Virus record (IMG/VR): IMGVR_UViG_3300020156_000082
Location: 1 to 21,861 of that record
Strand: one strand, 5' to 3'
From: a virus
Length of the DNA: 21,861 nucleotides
Shown: one piece after another, positions 1 through 6,597 of the stretch
Numbering within the stretch: position 1 is the stretch's first letter
How the letters are laid out: each line of letters starts with the position of its first letter
Made by a program: the position numbers and the translations under genes
The notes under the pieces: generated by a model
What the model saw: the letters and a program-made list of their open reading frames with translations, nothing else
Databases searched by the model: none
Told to the model about the DNA's origin: nothing

Positions 1-62
1 CAGATCGCCTTCGCAACCCGCTCCACAATGGGAATGGTGGAGCGGGTTGCGAAGGCGATCTG
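1..62. repeat. Perfect 26-bp inverted repeat at the window's left edge
   Basis: Bases 1-26 (beginning CAGATCGCCT) are the exact reverse complement of bases 37-62 (ending AGGCGATCTG), separated by a 10-base loop (27-36). The right arm is coding sequence of the first gene. The left arm sits where that gene's ribosome binding site should be and contains no purine-rich motif. Because the repeat starts at base 1, its real length cannot be seen. It could be a fold-back assembly or amplification artefact at a contig end, or a genuine hairpin. Confidence 0.95.
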
Positions 63-333
63 GCAGGAGCGGGAGCGCCGGCTTGGGCCTCGCGGGCAGC
101 GCATGGAGCCCGACGCAATGGACATGGTTACGGGCGCTTGGGCGAGCACGCTGGCGGACGCCCGAGTGGCGATAGGCGCAATGGCGGAACCGACGAAGCC
201 GATGGAATTCGCGGGCGGGACCAAGCTGGAGGAGATGCTGTTCAACGGCGACCGCGATTATTCGGGCGTCATCTTCAAGGACGTGGGCGTGGTCTATCGC
301 ACCATGCTCCGTGCCGCCCTTCAAGAGGAGTGA
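28..333 (+). CDS. Small phage protein of unknown function (possibly 5'-truncated)
   Basis: This encodes a 101-residue protein. The N-terminus MVERVAKAIW, followed near residues 40-52 by an ADARVAIGAM segment, resembles a small helical protein type common in alphaproteobacterial phages; I know no function for it. The frame is open to the left edge, so the gene could start upstream. ATG 28 is used here, and ATG 34 (starting MVERVAKAIW) is an equally good start. Neither has a visible ribosome site, because the upstream bases are one arm of the inverted repeat at 1-62. The gene ends 3 bases before the next start codon, suggesting co-transcription with 337-459. A shorter protein with a similar VAKAI...AIRAM pattern is encoded at 1645-1788 on the other strand. 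Confidence 0.65.
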   Translation: MGMVERVAKAIWQERERRLGPRGQRMEPDAMDMVTGAWASTLADARVAIGAMAEPTKPMEFAGGTKLEEMLFNGDRDYSGVIFKDVGVVYRTMLRAALQEE

Positions 334-336
334 GAG

Positions 337-459
337 ATGGACGCTTACGTCAGATATCGTGGGAGAGTGGTCGCTGAGGGCTGGTGCGCGGCGCTGATCA
401 TCCTTGGCGCTATCGGGGTGATCTGGGGCGTCGGCTTTCTGGTCGGCCTCGCATTCTAA
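337..459 (+). CDS. 40-residue single-span membrane protein
   Basis: The ATG at 337 is preceded by an AAGAGGAG ribosome site that overlaps the end of the upstream gene. The product has a short charged N-terminus (MDAYVRYRGR) followed from about residue 16 to 40 by an uninterrupted hydrophobic, Gly/Leu/Ile/Trp-rich helix that runs to the C-terminus. It is therefore predicted to be an inner-membrane peptide with one transmembrane segment. The good ribosome site and tight spacing to both neighbours support it as a real gene despite its size. Function is unknown. A small holin-like or superinfection-type role is conceivable, but nothing in the sequence proves it. Confidence 0.5.
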   Translation: MDAYVRYRGRVVAEGWCAALIILGAIGVIWGVGFLVGLAF

Positions 460-484
460 CTCCTCACAACCACAGGGGCATATT

Positions 485-1069
485 GTGGCAAGAGCAATAC
501 AGGGGCGGCTTGTTCCCGACCCGATGATAACGGACGCGGAATACCTCTACCGCAAGCGCCAGGAGGCCGAGCGGGCAGAGAAAACGGGCAGGCTTCCCAA
601 CCTCGACGTGGGCAAGGTCTGGGTCGAGGAGAACGGTCTGAGCCGCATCGGGGCCTTGACCTATATCCGCCGCCGGCAACCGCACCATGAGCGCGCGGCC
701 GAGCGGTTCAAGAACGAATACGAACGGCTCTACGGCGCCGGCAACCCGGCTATGGACCCGTCCCGTATCCAGGTGGACACCTCGCCCATCGCCCATGACA
801 GCGGCATGGCCGCGAGGGTGGACCGGGGCAGGAGCATCCTGGAAGTGATCTACGGCATACCCGCCACCGCCGAGCGGGCGGGGGTGCCGGCTGTCCTTTC
901 CCCCAGGTCGGCACAGCGCGTCATTGCCAGCATTGTGCTCGAAGAACCGTGCCAAAGTATGGCGGTGAGCGACAGCCGCAAGGATCGCGATGAGGCTGTG
1001 GAGCTACTGCTGGCCGACCTTGATACGCTGGCGGTGTTCTGGGGTTATCTCGCGCGCGTTGCCGCTTGA
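485..1069 (+). CDS. Putative phage regulatory protein, DUF6456-like
   Basis: The start is a GTG at 485 with an AGGGG ribosome site at about 475-479. The product is 194 residues, mostly helical and charged. The middle part (RRRQPHHERAAERFKNEYER, then SRIQVDT) and a C-terminal helix ending LLADLDTLAVFWG resemble the alphaproteobacterial DUF6456-type arrangement, in which a helical DNA-binding-like core is followed by an LxxxLDxLAxxxG ending. The match is by eye and tentative. The position, just ahead of a terminator and the packaging genes, is where a late regulator or antiterminator would be expected, and three intrinsic terminators lie downstream in the same direction. That role is inference only; it could equally be an early hypothetical protein. 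Confidence 0.6.
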   Translation: MARAIQGRLVPDPMITDAEYLYRKRQEAERAEKTGRLPNLDVGKVWVEENGLSRIGALTYIRRRQPHHERAAERFKNEYERLYGAGNPAMDPSRIQVDTSPIAHDSGMAARVDRGRSILEVIYGIPATAERAGVPAVLSPRSAQRVIASIVLEEPCQSMAVSDSRKDRDEAVELLLADLDTLAVFWGYLARVAA

Positions 1070-1141
1070 CAGCTTGCAGCCGATCTGAGACAAAGGGCTA
1101 CGGGGCGTTCTGCGCCCTAAAGTGATTCGCACTACATCCAG

Positions 1142-1170
1142 CCCGCCCGAGCAATCGCGGCGGGTTTTTT
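1142..1170 (+). terminator. Intrinsic terminator upstream of the 1196 gene
   Basis: A GC-rich stem (CCCGCCCGA against TCG-C-GGCGGG, one bulged base) closed by a GCAA tetraloop is followed directly by six T residues at 1165-1170. This is a strong rho-independent terminator for rightward transcription. A second, smaller hairpin (GGGCG/CGCCC, 1103-1117) lies upstream without a T run, so the 126-base gap 1070-1195 is a structured leader. The T run ends 25 bases before the ATG of the next gene. Confidence 0.85.
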
Positions 1171-1195
1171 GCGTTCCCCGATCGGGAGCCCCGTC

Positions 1196-1402
1196 ATGTT
1201 CAAAGACGCCCCTTCCGACGCCTATATAGACAAGCTGATCGAACGCATCACCAGGGACAACCTCCACGTCGAAACGGACGCCGGCTCAGCCCTTGGGCGC
1301 GAGGTGTTGGACGACCTGGAACTCGAACGCCAGCTCATCGTGCTGCTCGGTGAATCCAACGCCTACCGCCTTCTGCATCCATCCGCGAGGGGCGAGGCTT
1401 GA
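1196..1402 (+). CDS. Small hypothetical phage protein (68 aa)
   Basis: The ATG at 1196 follows a GGGAG ribosome site about 9 bases upstream. In-frame codons further upstream lie in the terminator T tract and are not credible starts. The 68-residue product (MFKDAPSDAYIDKLIERITR...) is acidic and helical, with no membrane segment or recognisable motif. It is the only gene between the terminator at 1142-1170 and the convergent leftward operon ending at 1457, so its transcription depends on read-through of that terminator. I do not recognise the family. Confidence 0.6.
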   Translation: MFKDAPSDAYIDKLIERITRDNLHVETDAGSALGREVLDDLELERQLIVLLGESNAYRLLHPSARGEA

Positions 1403-1456
1403 GCACCTACATCGACAGAAGCCCAACCCCATTGGGTTCGCGGCAAGACTGCCGGG

Positions 1457-1648
1457 TCAGGCCCACGGCTCCATCCGGTGATAGAGCGCCCGACAGGCGA
1501 GGGCGACGGCTCGATCCGTGCCAGCTGATTTCATCCTGACGATGGTATCGGCTGATTTACCCAGCAGCCTGCCGCACTCGGCATCGGATCGAGCAAGGCC
1601 CGCCGCTTTCATTGCGGCGAGCCAGTTGATGAAGGCGGCGGCGGTCAT
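1457..1648 (-). CDS. Small helix-turn-helix-like regulator
   Basis: This is the last gene of a three-gene leftward operon. The ATG at 1648 overlaps the stop of the upstream gene (ATGA), so translation is probably coupled. A longer in-frame version starting at 1711 is rejected because it would overlap the neighbour deeply and lacks a ribosome site. The 63-residue product opens with MTAAAFINWLAAMKAAGLAR and continues SDAECGRLLGKSADTIVRMK. This is a compact helix-turn-helix pattern (about residues 18-40) seen in small XRE-like or MerR-size phage DNA-binding proteins, where a small-residue helix precedes a recognition helix with Ser-Ala-Asp-Thr-Ile. It is the best candidate in the window for binding the repeated sites at 1984-2030, though nothing seen proves binding. 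Confidence 0.65.
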   Translation of the reverse strand: MTAAAFINWLAAMKAAGLARSDAECGRLLGKSADTIVRMKSAGTDRAVALACRALYHRMEPWA

Positions 1649-1788
1649 TGGTTTTCTGCTCTGCGCATGGCGCGGATCGCGGCGTCGGCCGCTGGCTTCC
1701 ACTTCTGCCATCCGTAGAGGTTGCCCAGCACCGCTTTACAGATGGCTTTGGCAACCTCATCGACGATGGCCTTCTCCCCCGCGCTCAT
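1645..1788 (-). CDS. Small phage protein (47 aa), middle gene of leftward operon
   Basis: The ATG at 1788 overlaps the stop of the upstream gene by ATGA, and its own stop overlaps the downstream ATG in the same way. This gives a coupled trio of tiny genes. The product (MSAGEKAIVDEVAKAICKAV..., with DAAIRAMRRAENQ at the C-terminus) is helical. It shares the VAKAI...AxxAIxAM pattern with the protein at 28-333, so the two may belong to one small phage protein type. A longer in-frame reading back to 2004 is rejected, since it runs through the promoter region and the upstream gene in another frame. Function is unknown. Confidence 0.55.
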   Translation of the reverse strand: MSAGEKAIVDEVAKAICKAVLGNLYGWQKWKPAADAAIRAMRRAENQ

Positions 1789-1955
1789 GGGTGGAATGTC
1801 AGCGCCTGTGCGCCATCGATCCAGGTTGCATAGGGGGCGGCGGTGATCTTTCTGACCAGGTAACGGTCCTCGCCATGGGTCCCCCTGCTGGCGGGGCGAA
1901 TGATGACGACCTCGATCTCGGCCCCAGTCTCGCGGTTGGTGTAGGTGGCGGTCAT
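1785..1955 (-). CDS. Small hypothetical protein (56 aa), first gene of leftward operon
   Basis: The ATG at 1955 is chosen because an AGGGAG ribosome site lies about 8 bases upstream; the ATG at 1961 is too close to that site. The 56-residue product (MTATYTNRETGAEIEVVIIR..., ending TWIDGAQALTFHP) looks like a small beta-rich domain with alternating hydrophobic residues. No family is recognised. Upstream at 1981-2008 there is a good leftward promoter (TTGCAT, 16 bases, TATATT), leaving an untranslated leader of roughly 20 bases. Expression is probably controlled by whatever binds the repeats over that promoter. Confidence 0.6.
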   Translation of the reverse strand: MTATYTNRETGAEIEVVIIRPASRGTHGEDRYLVRKITAAPYATWIDGAQALTFHP

Positions 1956-1980
1956 TTCCATCTCCCTTGTTGATGGTCCT

Positions 1981-2008
1981 AATATACGCACTTTGCGGAC
2001 GCATGCAA
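1981..2008 (-). promoter_or_regulatory. Leftward promoter for the three-gene operon
   Basis: On the minus strand, TTGCAT (2008-2003) and TATATT (1986-1981) are separated by 16 bases. This is close to the bacterial housekeeping consensus and lies directly upstream of the ribosome site of the gene at 1785-1955. No equally good rightward promoter was found; a TAAAAT at 2032-2037 could be a -10 element for the packaging genes but has no convincing -35. Confidence 0.55.
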
Positions 2009-2030
2009 GCACTAAATACGCAAATCGCGG
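1984..2030. promoter_or_regulatory. Paired operator-like repeats over the divergent promoter region
   Basis: Two 15-base direct repeats, ATACGCACTTTGCGG (1984-1998) and ATACGCAAATCGCGG (2016-2030), match at 11 of 15 positions and are spaced 32 bases apart, about three helical turns. Each is a partial inverted repeat (CGCA/TGCG with a 3-base gap in the first; CGC/GCG in the second), as expected for a dimeric repressor. The left copy overlaps the -10 box of the leftward promoter. The regulator is unknown; the helix-turn-helix-like protein at 1457-1648 is a candidate. Confidence 0.4.
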
Positions 2031-2127
2031 GTAAAATGCACTAGGGGCAGAGTATCCGCACAATTCCGATTTTCCACCAACCAAGCCGATCTGCCTCATG
2101 GCCCCGGCGGAGTGGAGCAATAGACCA

Positions 2128-2376
2128 ATGGCACGCGGCAGAACGCCCGGTTTCGTCATGTCGCACGAACACCGGAGTAAAATCCAAAACAGCCAAATCC
2201 TCAACGCGTTGATCGAACACGCGGAGGGCAGGCGGGACATGAGCGCGTCCCAGGTGTCGGCGGGGCTCGGGCTGCTGAAGAAAGTGATGCCAGACCTATC
2301 GCAGATGCAGATGGACGCCAGCGTGACAACCTCTCACGAGGAAGCTCTCGATGAGCTTGACGGAGAGGGAACGTAG
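2128..2376 (+). CDS. terS: Terminase small subunit-like protein
   Basis: This 82-residue protein has a basic N-terminus (MARGRTPGF) and a helical core. The pattern SKIQNSQILNALIEHAEGRR, then MSASQVSAGLGLLKKVMPDL, is typical of short phage terminase small subunits: two helices, a MSxxQxxAxxxLLxKxxPDL segment and an acidic tail. The small subunit recognises the viral DNA and hands it to the large subunit. ATG 2128 is chosen because a GGAG lies upstream at somewhat long spacing; ATG 2158 and in-frame ATG 2098 are alternatives. The gene overlaps the large-subunit gene by 26 bases, the classic arrangement, which supports the assignment more than the sequence alone. Confidence 0.7.
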   Translation: MARGRTPGFVMSHEHRSKIQNSQILNALIEHAEGRRDMSASQVSAGLGLLKKVMPDLSQMQMDASVTTSHEEALDELDGEGT

Positions 2377-3922
2377 TATCCGGCGCAGGCTGCGAGACGA
2401 GTTCCCGCACTACGCCGCCAAGTGCCTCAAGATCAGGCCCAAGGACCCGAGGGGCGGCCCGCAGCCGTTCATTCTCAACAAGGCTCAGGTATACCTGCAC
2501 GGACGCTTTGAAGACCAGCGTGCGCGCACCGGCAAGGTCAGGGCTCTCGTCCTCAAGGGACGCCAGCAGGGTATCTCGACCTATATCGGCGGGCGGTTCT
2601 ACTGGCGCACGTCGCACAGCCGCGGCGTTCGCTGCTTCATCCTCACACACGAGCAGGATGCAACCGACAACCTGTTCGGCATGGTGGACCGCTACCATGA
2701 GCACTGCCCGCCACTGGTGAAGCCGAGTACGGGCGCCGCCAACGCCAAGGAGTTGTATTTTGACCGCCTCGAAAGCGGATATGCCGTTGGAACAGCGGGC
2801 ACAAAGGCTGTTGGCCGATCCCAGACTATTCAGCTTTTTCACGGCTCGGAGGTCGCTTTCTGGCCTAATGCCGCCACTCACTTTGCAGGAGTGGTGCAAG
2901 CTATACCTGATATGCCGGGCACGGAGATCGTTCTGGAGAGTACGGCCAACGGCGTCGGCGGCGAGTTTCACGAGCGCTGGCAACAGGCCGAAGCTGGGAT
3001 AGGCGATTACGAGGCCATTTTCATCCCCTGGTACTGGTCGCCGGAATACTCACGGCCGGCCCCCGATGGCTTTGTCCTCGATGAGGAAGAGGCTGAGTAC
3101 CAGACGGCCTACGGGCTGACGCTCGATCAGATGGCATGGCGCCGCAACAAGATTGCCGAACTGAAGGACCCGCTGTTGTTCAAGCAGGAATATCCGGCGA
3201 CGGCAGCAGAGGCGTTCCAGAGCACCGGCCACGACAGCTTCATCAAGCCCGCCGCCGTGGTCAAGGCGCGCAAGGCCAGCCTTGATGGGGTGGGGCCACT
3301 CATCCTCGGTGCTGATCCGGCGCGATTCGGAAATGACAGGTTTTCGCTGGCCCGCCGCAAGGGCCGCAAGGTTCTGGGCGTCGAATCCAGGCAGAAGCTC
3401 GATGTGGTGGCTGGCGCAAACTGGCTGCGCAACGTGACGGACACGGAGCGCCCCGCGCGCGGCTTCATCGACGTTGGTGGCGTCGGCGCGGGTGTGTTCG
3501 ACCTGCTGAACTCGTGGGGCTACGCGTTCGACCCCGCCGACCCGGACAACCCGAAAAAGGTATGGGTGCCAATCGACTTCAGCGGCTCGCCACAGCAGCC
3601 CGAGATCGTGCTGCCCTCGGGAGAGAAGCGGCCGGGGCCATACAACCGCAGAGCCGAAATCTGGATGCGCTCGCGCGACTGGCTGGATGAGCCCGGCGGC
3701 GCCGACATCCCGGATGAAGACAGCCTGCAAGCCGATGCCTGCGGTCCTGGCTACCACTACAACGCCAACAGCTACCTGCTGATCGAGAGCAAGGAACACA
3801 TGCGGGATATTCGCAAGGTTCGCTCCCCCGATGAGTGGGACGCGGTGGCGCTGACATTTGCCGAGCCGGTCGGCGAGTCGTTCCGCCTACCCAAGCCACC
3901 CAAACCAAAGTGGGTCGTGTGA
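2351..3922 (+). CDS. terL: Terminase large subunit (DNA-packaging ATPase/nuclease)
   Basis: This 523-residue protein pumps DNA through the portal into the procapsid and cuts it. The N-terminal ATPase has a variant Walker A (LKGRQQGIST, residues 68-77), a Walker B-like strand with catalytic Glu167 (QLFHGSEVAFW) and the coupling motif ESTANG (196-201). The C-terminal RNase H-like nuclease has its acidic metal ligands at Asp322 (GADPARFG), Asp374 (GFIDVGG) and Asp497 (SPDEWDAVALT). All expected motifs are present and in order, and the length is normal. The ATG at 2351 has a GAGGAA ribosome site. The start lies inside the small-subunit gene, and the portal gene begins 7 bases after the stop. Confidence 0.95.
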   Translation: MSLTERERSIRRRLRDEFPHYAAKCLKIRPKDPRGGPQPFILNKAQVYLHGRFEDQRARTGKVRALVLKGRQQGISTYIGGRFYWRTSHSRGVRCFILTHEQDATDNLFGMVDRYHEHCPPLVKPSTGAANAKELYFDRLESGYAVGTAGTKAVGRSQTIQLFHGSEVAFWPNAATHFAGVVQAIPDMPGTEIVLESTANGVGGEFHERWQQAEAGIGDYEAIFIPWYWSPEYSRPAPDGFVLDEEEAEYQTAYGLTLDQMAWRRNKIAELKDPLLFKQEYPATAAEAFQSTGHDSFIKPAAVVKARKASLDGVGPLILGADPARFGNDRFSLARRKGRKVLGVESRQKLDVVAGANWLRNVTDTERPARGFIDVGGVGAGVFDLLNSWGYAFDPADPDNPKKVWVPIDFSGSPQQPEIVLPSGEKRPGPYNRRAEIWMRSRDWLDEPGGADIPDEDSLQADACGPGYHYNANSYLLIESKEHMRDIRKVRSPDEWDAVALTFAEPVGESFRLPKPPKPKWVV

Positions 3923-3929
3923 GAACCTG

Positions 3930-6299
3930 ATGGCATCCCTGACCGACACACAGCTCAGCGCCATCATCTCGGCGCAGCTCAGGCTTGCCCGCGATCACGA
4001 CCGGGCCGAACTGGCCGGCACCCGCAGCAAGGCCATCGACTACTATTTCGGGCGCATGGACGCTTATGTGCCGCCCGAGCCCAATCGCTCCAAGGTGGTG
4101 AGCCGCGATGTGGCCGACACCATCGGCTGGATGATGCCGCAACTGGTGCGGGTGTTCACCTCGTCCGACAGGTTCGTGGAAGCCGAGCCGGTCGAGGAGG
4201 GGGACATCGAGTTCGCCGGGCAGGCGACGGACGGCATGAACCATGTCTTCTGGAAGGACAATCCCGGCGAGGAAGTCTGCTACGACGCCACGCATGATGC
4301 GCTCCTGTTCGGCGACGGGGTGGTGAAGACGTATTGGGACGATACCCCGCAATATGCGGTGTCGTTCCATTCGGGGCTGACTGAAGACCAGCGGGCCATG
4401 CTGCTGCTGCCCAACGAGAACGGCGAGGAGCCGGAGGTGCTGGCCGCCGAGGAGCGCACCGAACTGGTTGACGATGGCATGGGCAACCAGATGCCCGTGC
4501 TGGTCTACGACTGCAAGATCCGGCGCATGAAGGCGCGCGGGCGCTTCGTCATCGAGGCCATTCCGCCCGAGGACTACCTCAAGGACAGGGACGCCACATC
4601 GACCGAAGACGCGGTGATGCAGGCGCACCGCAGCGAGAAGACCCGCTCGCAACTGATCGAGATGGGCTTCGACCGCGACCTGGTACGGTCCATCAATGCG
4701 GCATCCGATTGGGACGAGCGCGAGGAAATGGCGCGCGACCCGCGATCCCGCGAGGATGCGCCCGACGACAGCACGGAACTGGTGGACCTCTATGAGGTCT
4801 ACATCAAGGTGGACGTTGACGGCGACGGCATGGCGGAATGCGTCAGGGCTTACTATGCCGGCGGCGAGAGCGGAACGCTGCTCGATTGGGAGGTGTGGGA
4901 GGACGAGACCCCGTTCGACACCATCCCCTATGAGCCGGTCCCGCACCGCTTCGAGAGCCGTTCGGTGTTCGACAAGACCGCCGATGTGCAGGACATCAAG
5001 ACGGTGCTGCACCGGCAGGTGCTCAACAACATCTATGCGGTGAACAACCCGCAGCGGGCGGTGATCGGCAAGGTCAAGAATCCCGAGGAGCTGCTGGCGC
5101 CGAGCTTCAACGGCACGGTGTTCGCCGATGCCGGGACGGAGATCGTACCGCTGCCGGTGCCGTTCGTCGCCAACCATGCCTTCGAGGGACTGGCCTATCA
5201 GGACGAGGTGACGCAGCGGCGCACGGGCGTCGGCCGGCAGTCGATGGCACTCGACCCCGAGGCATTGCAGAACCAGTCGGCGACGGCCAACCAGAACCAG
5301 AAGGATGCGGCTTACTCGCAGGTGGAGCTGGCGGCGCGCAACATGGCGCGGGGCTGGAAGAAGGTGTTCCGCAAGCTGATGCGGCTGATGATCAAGCATC
5401 AGACGACGCCGCGCACCATCCGGCTCAGGGGCGAGGAGTTCACGACCATCGATCCGCGTCACTGGAACGCGGATATGGACGTGACCATCAATGTCGGGCT
5501 CGGCACCGGCTCGCGCGACCGCGACATGGTGATGCTGCAACAGGTGCTCGCCAACCAGGTCATGCTGGCGGACAGGTTCATGGCCTCGGGCGCGACCGAG
5601 CAGGCAATCGAGCTGTTGCCCAAGATCATCCGCACCATGCAGAAGATCGCGGAATCGGCGGGCTTGCGCAACGCCGACGAATACTATCCCGACGATGTGG
5701 AGGAACTGGTCGAGCGGCTGAAGCAGGTGGCGGCGCAGGCGGCCGAGCAGCCCAACCCGGAAGTCATGAAGGAACAGGCCAAGGCGCAGGCGCAGATACA
5801 GATCGAGCAGGCGCGGATTCAGGCCGAGGGGCAACTGGAGCAGTTGCGCTTGCAGGCCGGGGCGCAGGCTGAGCGCATGAAGGCCGAGGGCAATGCGGTC
5901 AAGGAGCGGGCGCAGCTCGAGGCCGACCTTCAGACGAAGGAAGCCGACCGGCAGAATGCGCTGATGATCGAGCAGCAGCGGCAGGCATTCGAGCGGGACA
6001 AGTTCATGGCCGAGCTTCAGTTCAAGATGTGGGAAGCGCAGCAGAAGTTCGCGCTGGAGCGGGACAAGCTCAACACTGTGGACGTGGAAGAAGAGCAGGA
6101 AGGCCCACCCGGTCCTGACGGCAAGCCGAAGAAAACCAAGTCCAAGGTGCGCGTGGTCGATAACAGCGCCGCTGTCATGCAGGGCATCGGCAAGCTTGGC
6201 GAGGCGATTGCGCAGATGAGCGCCAGCCTGACGGCGCCGACCGAGATCGTGCGCGACCAGAACGGCCGGGCAGTGGGCACCCGCAAGGTAGTGAACTAG
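3930..6299 (+). CDS. Portal protein, P22 type
   Basis: This 789-residue protein is expected to form the dodecameric portal ring at the capsid vertex. The N-terminal region (AIDYYFGRMDAY, SRDVADTIGWMMPQLVRVF) and the central FDTIPYEPVPHRF and DIKTVLHRQVLNNIYAVNNP segments are typical of the large P22-like portals. The C-terminus, about residues 610-712, is a long Gln/Glu/Ala-rich coiled coil (EQAKAQAQIQIEQARIQAEG), matching the extended barrel of P22-type portals. ATG 3930 is chosen because it lies 7 bases after the terminase stop and the conserved portal N-terminus begins there. An upstream in-frame ATG at 3858 would overlap terL by 65 bases with a Ser/Pro-rich non-portal extension. Confidence 0.92.
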   Translation: MASLTDTQLSAIISAQLRLARDHDRAELAGTRSKAIDYYFGRMDAYVPPEPNRSKVVSRDVADTIGWMMPQLVRVFTSSDRFVEAEPVEEGDIEFAGQATDGMNHVFWKDNPGEEVCYDATHDALLFGDGVVKTYWDDTPQYAVSFHSGLTEDQRAMLLLPNENGEEPEVLAAEERTELVDDGMGNQMPVLVYDCKIRRMKARGRFVIEAIPPEDYLKDRDATSTEDAVMQAHRSEKTRSQLIEMGFDRDLVRSINAASDWDEREEMARDPRSREDAPDDSTELVDLYEVYIKVDVDGDGMAECVRAYYAGGESGTLLDWEVWEDETPFDTIPYEPVPHRFESRSVFDKTADVQDIKTVLHRQVLNNIYAVNNPQRAVIGKVKNPEELLAPSFNGTVFADAGTEIVPLPVPFVANHAFEGLAYQDEVTQRRTGVGRQSMALDPEALQNQSATANQNQKDAAYSQVELAARNMARGWKKVFRKLMRLMIKHQTTPRTIRLRGEEFTTIDPRHWNADMDVTINVGLGTGSRDRDMVMLQQVLANQVMLADRFMASGATEQAIELLPKIIRTMQKIAESAGLRNADEYYPDDVEELVERLKQVAAQAAEQPNPEVMKEQAKAQAQIQIEQARIQAEGQLEQLRLQAGAQAERMKAEGNAVKERAQLEADLQTKEADRQNALMIEQQRQAFERDKFMAELQFKMWEAQQKFALERDKLNTVDVEEEQEGPPGPDGKPKKTKSKVRVVDNSAAVMQGIGKLGEAIAQMSASLTAPTEIVRDQNGRAVGTRKVVN

Positions 6300-6309
6300 G
6301 AGAACGTGA

Positions 6310-6597
6310 ATGGCGACGGCGAGTCAGATCAAGACCGGCCTCGATGAGATTTCGGCCCGTATCCGTGAGGCGCGGGCGGTCATGGAGAAGGTCAAAAGCA
6401 ACGCCGGGCTGGCGTCCGTAGACCTTGCTGCCATTCCCGCCGATTATGCCGATGTGCTGGCAACGATCGACGCGTTCGCGGCCGGCTCGACCAACTATTT
6501 CGAGCGCATGGCCAAGGACGAAAAGGCCAAGCTGGCAGCCGAGTTCACGGCGCTGAAGGCCGTGGCCGACCAGGTTGCGGCGGCCAATCTCGGATGA
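6310..6597 (+). CDS. Small helical phage protein of unknown function
   Basis: The ATG at 6310 follows the ribosome site CTAGGAGAAC (6296-6305), which contains the portal's TAG stop and recurs exactly before the gene at 16220. The 95-residue product is Ala/Lys/Glu-rich and predicted to be all-helical (QIKTGLDEISARIREARAVM, then KAKLAAEFTALKAVADQVAA). It lacks signal peptide, membrane or enzymatic motifs. Its position directly after the portal suggests a head-assembly accessory protein, but that is inference from place only. Its stop overlaps the start of the next gene by ATGA. Confidence 0.75.
   Translation: MATASQIKTGLDEISARIREARAVMEKVKSNAGLASVDLAAIPADYADVLATIDAFAAGSTNYFERMAKDEKAKLAAEFTALKAVADQVAAANLG

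Noticed and set aside
1066-1103. TTGACA at the end of the 485 gene as a rightward promoter
   Set aside because: No acceptable -10 element at 16-18 bases (GACAAA or ACAAAG only); a GCTA-type box is 24 bases away, too far.
1425-1438. AACCC/GGGTT hairpin between the convergent genes
   Set aside because: Only 5 bp with no T run on either strand; not a convincing terminator.
1398-1538. Rightward TTG-started frame overlapping the end of the 1196 gene
   Set aside because: It would run antisense into the leftward helix-turn-helix gene, and its Arg/Pro-rich translation shows no protein-like pattern.
2831-2863. Ser instead of Asp in the terminase Walker B motif as a sign of inactivity
   Set aside because: The catalytic Glu167 is present and HGSEVAFW is, as I recall, a normal form in this branch of large terminases.
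3579-5834. 751-residue leftward reading frame opposite terminase/portal
   Set aside because: It lies opposite two well-identified genes, crosses their boundary, has low-complexity His/Leu/Arg-rich composition and no ribosome site. It is typical of an antisense frame in GC-rich coding DNA.
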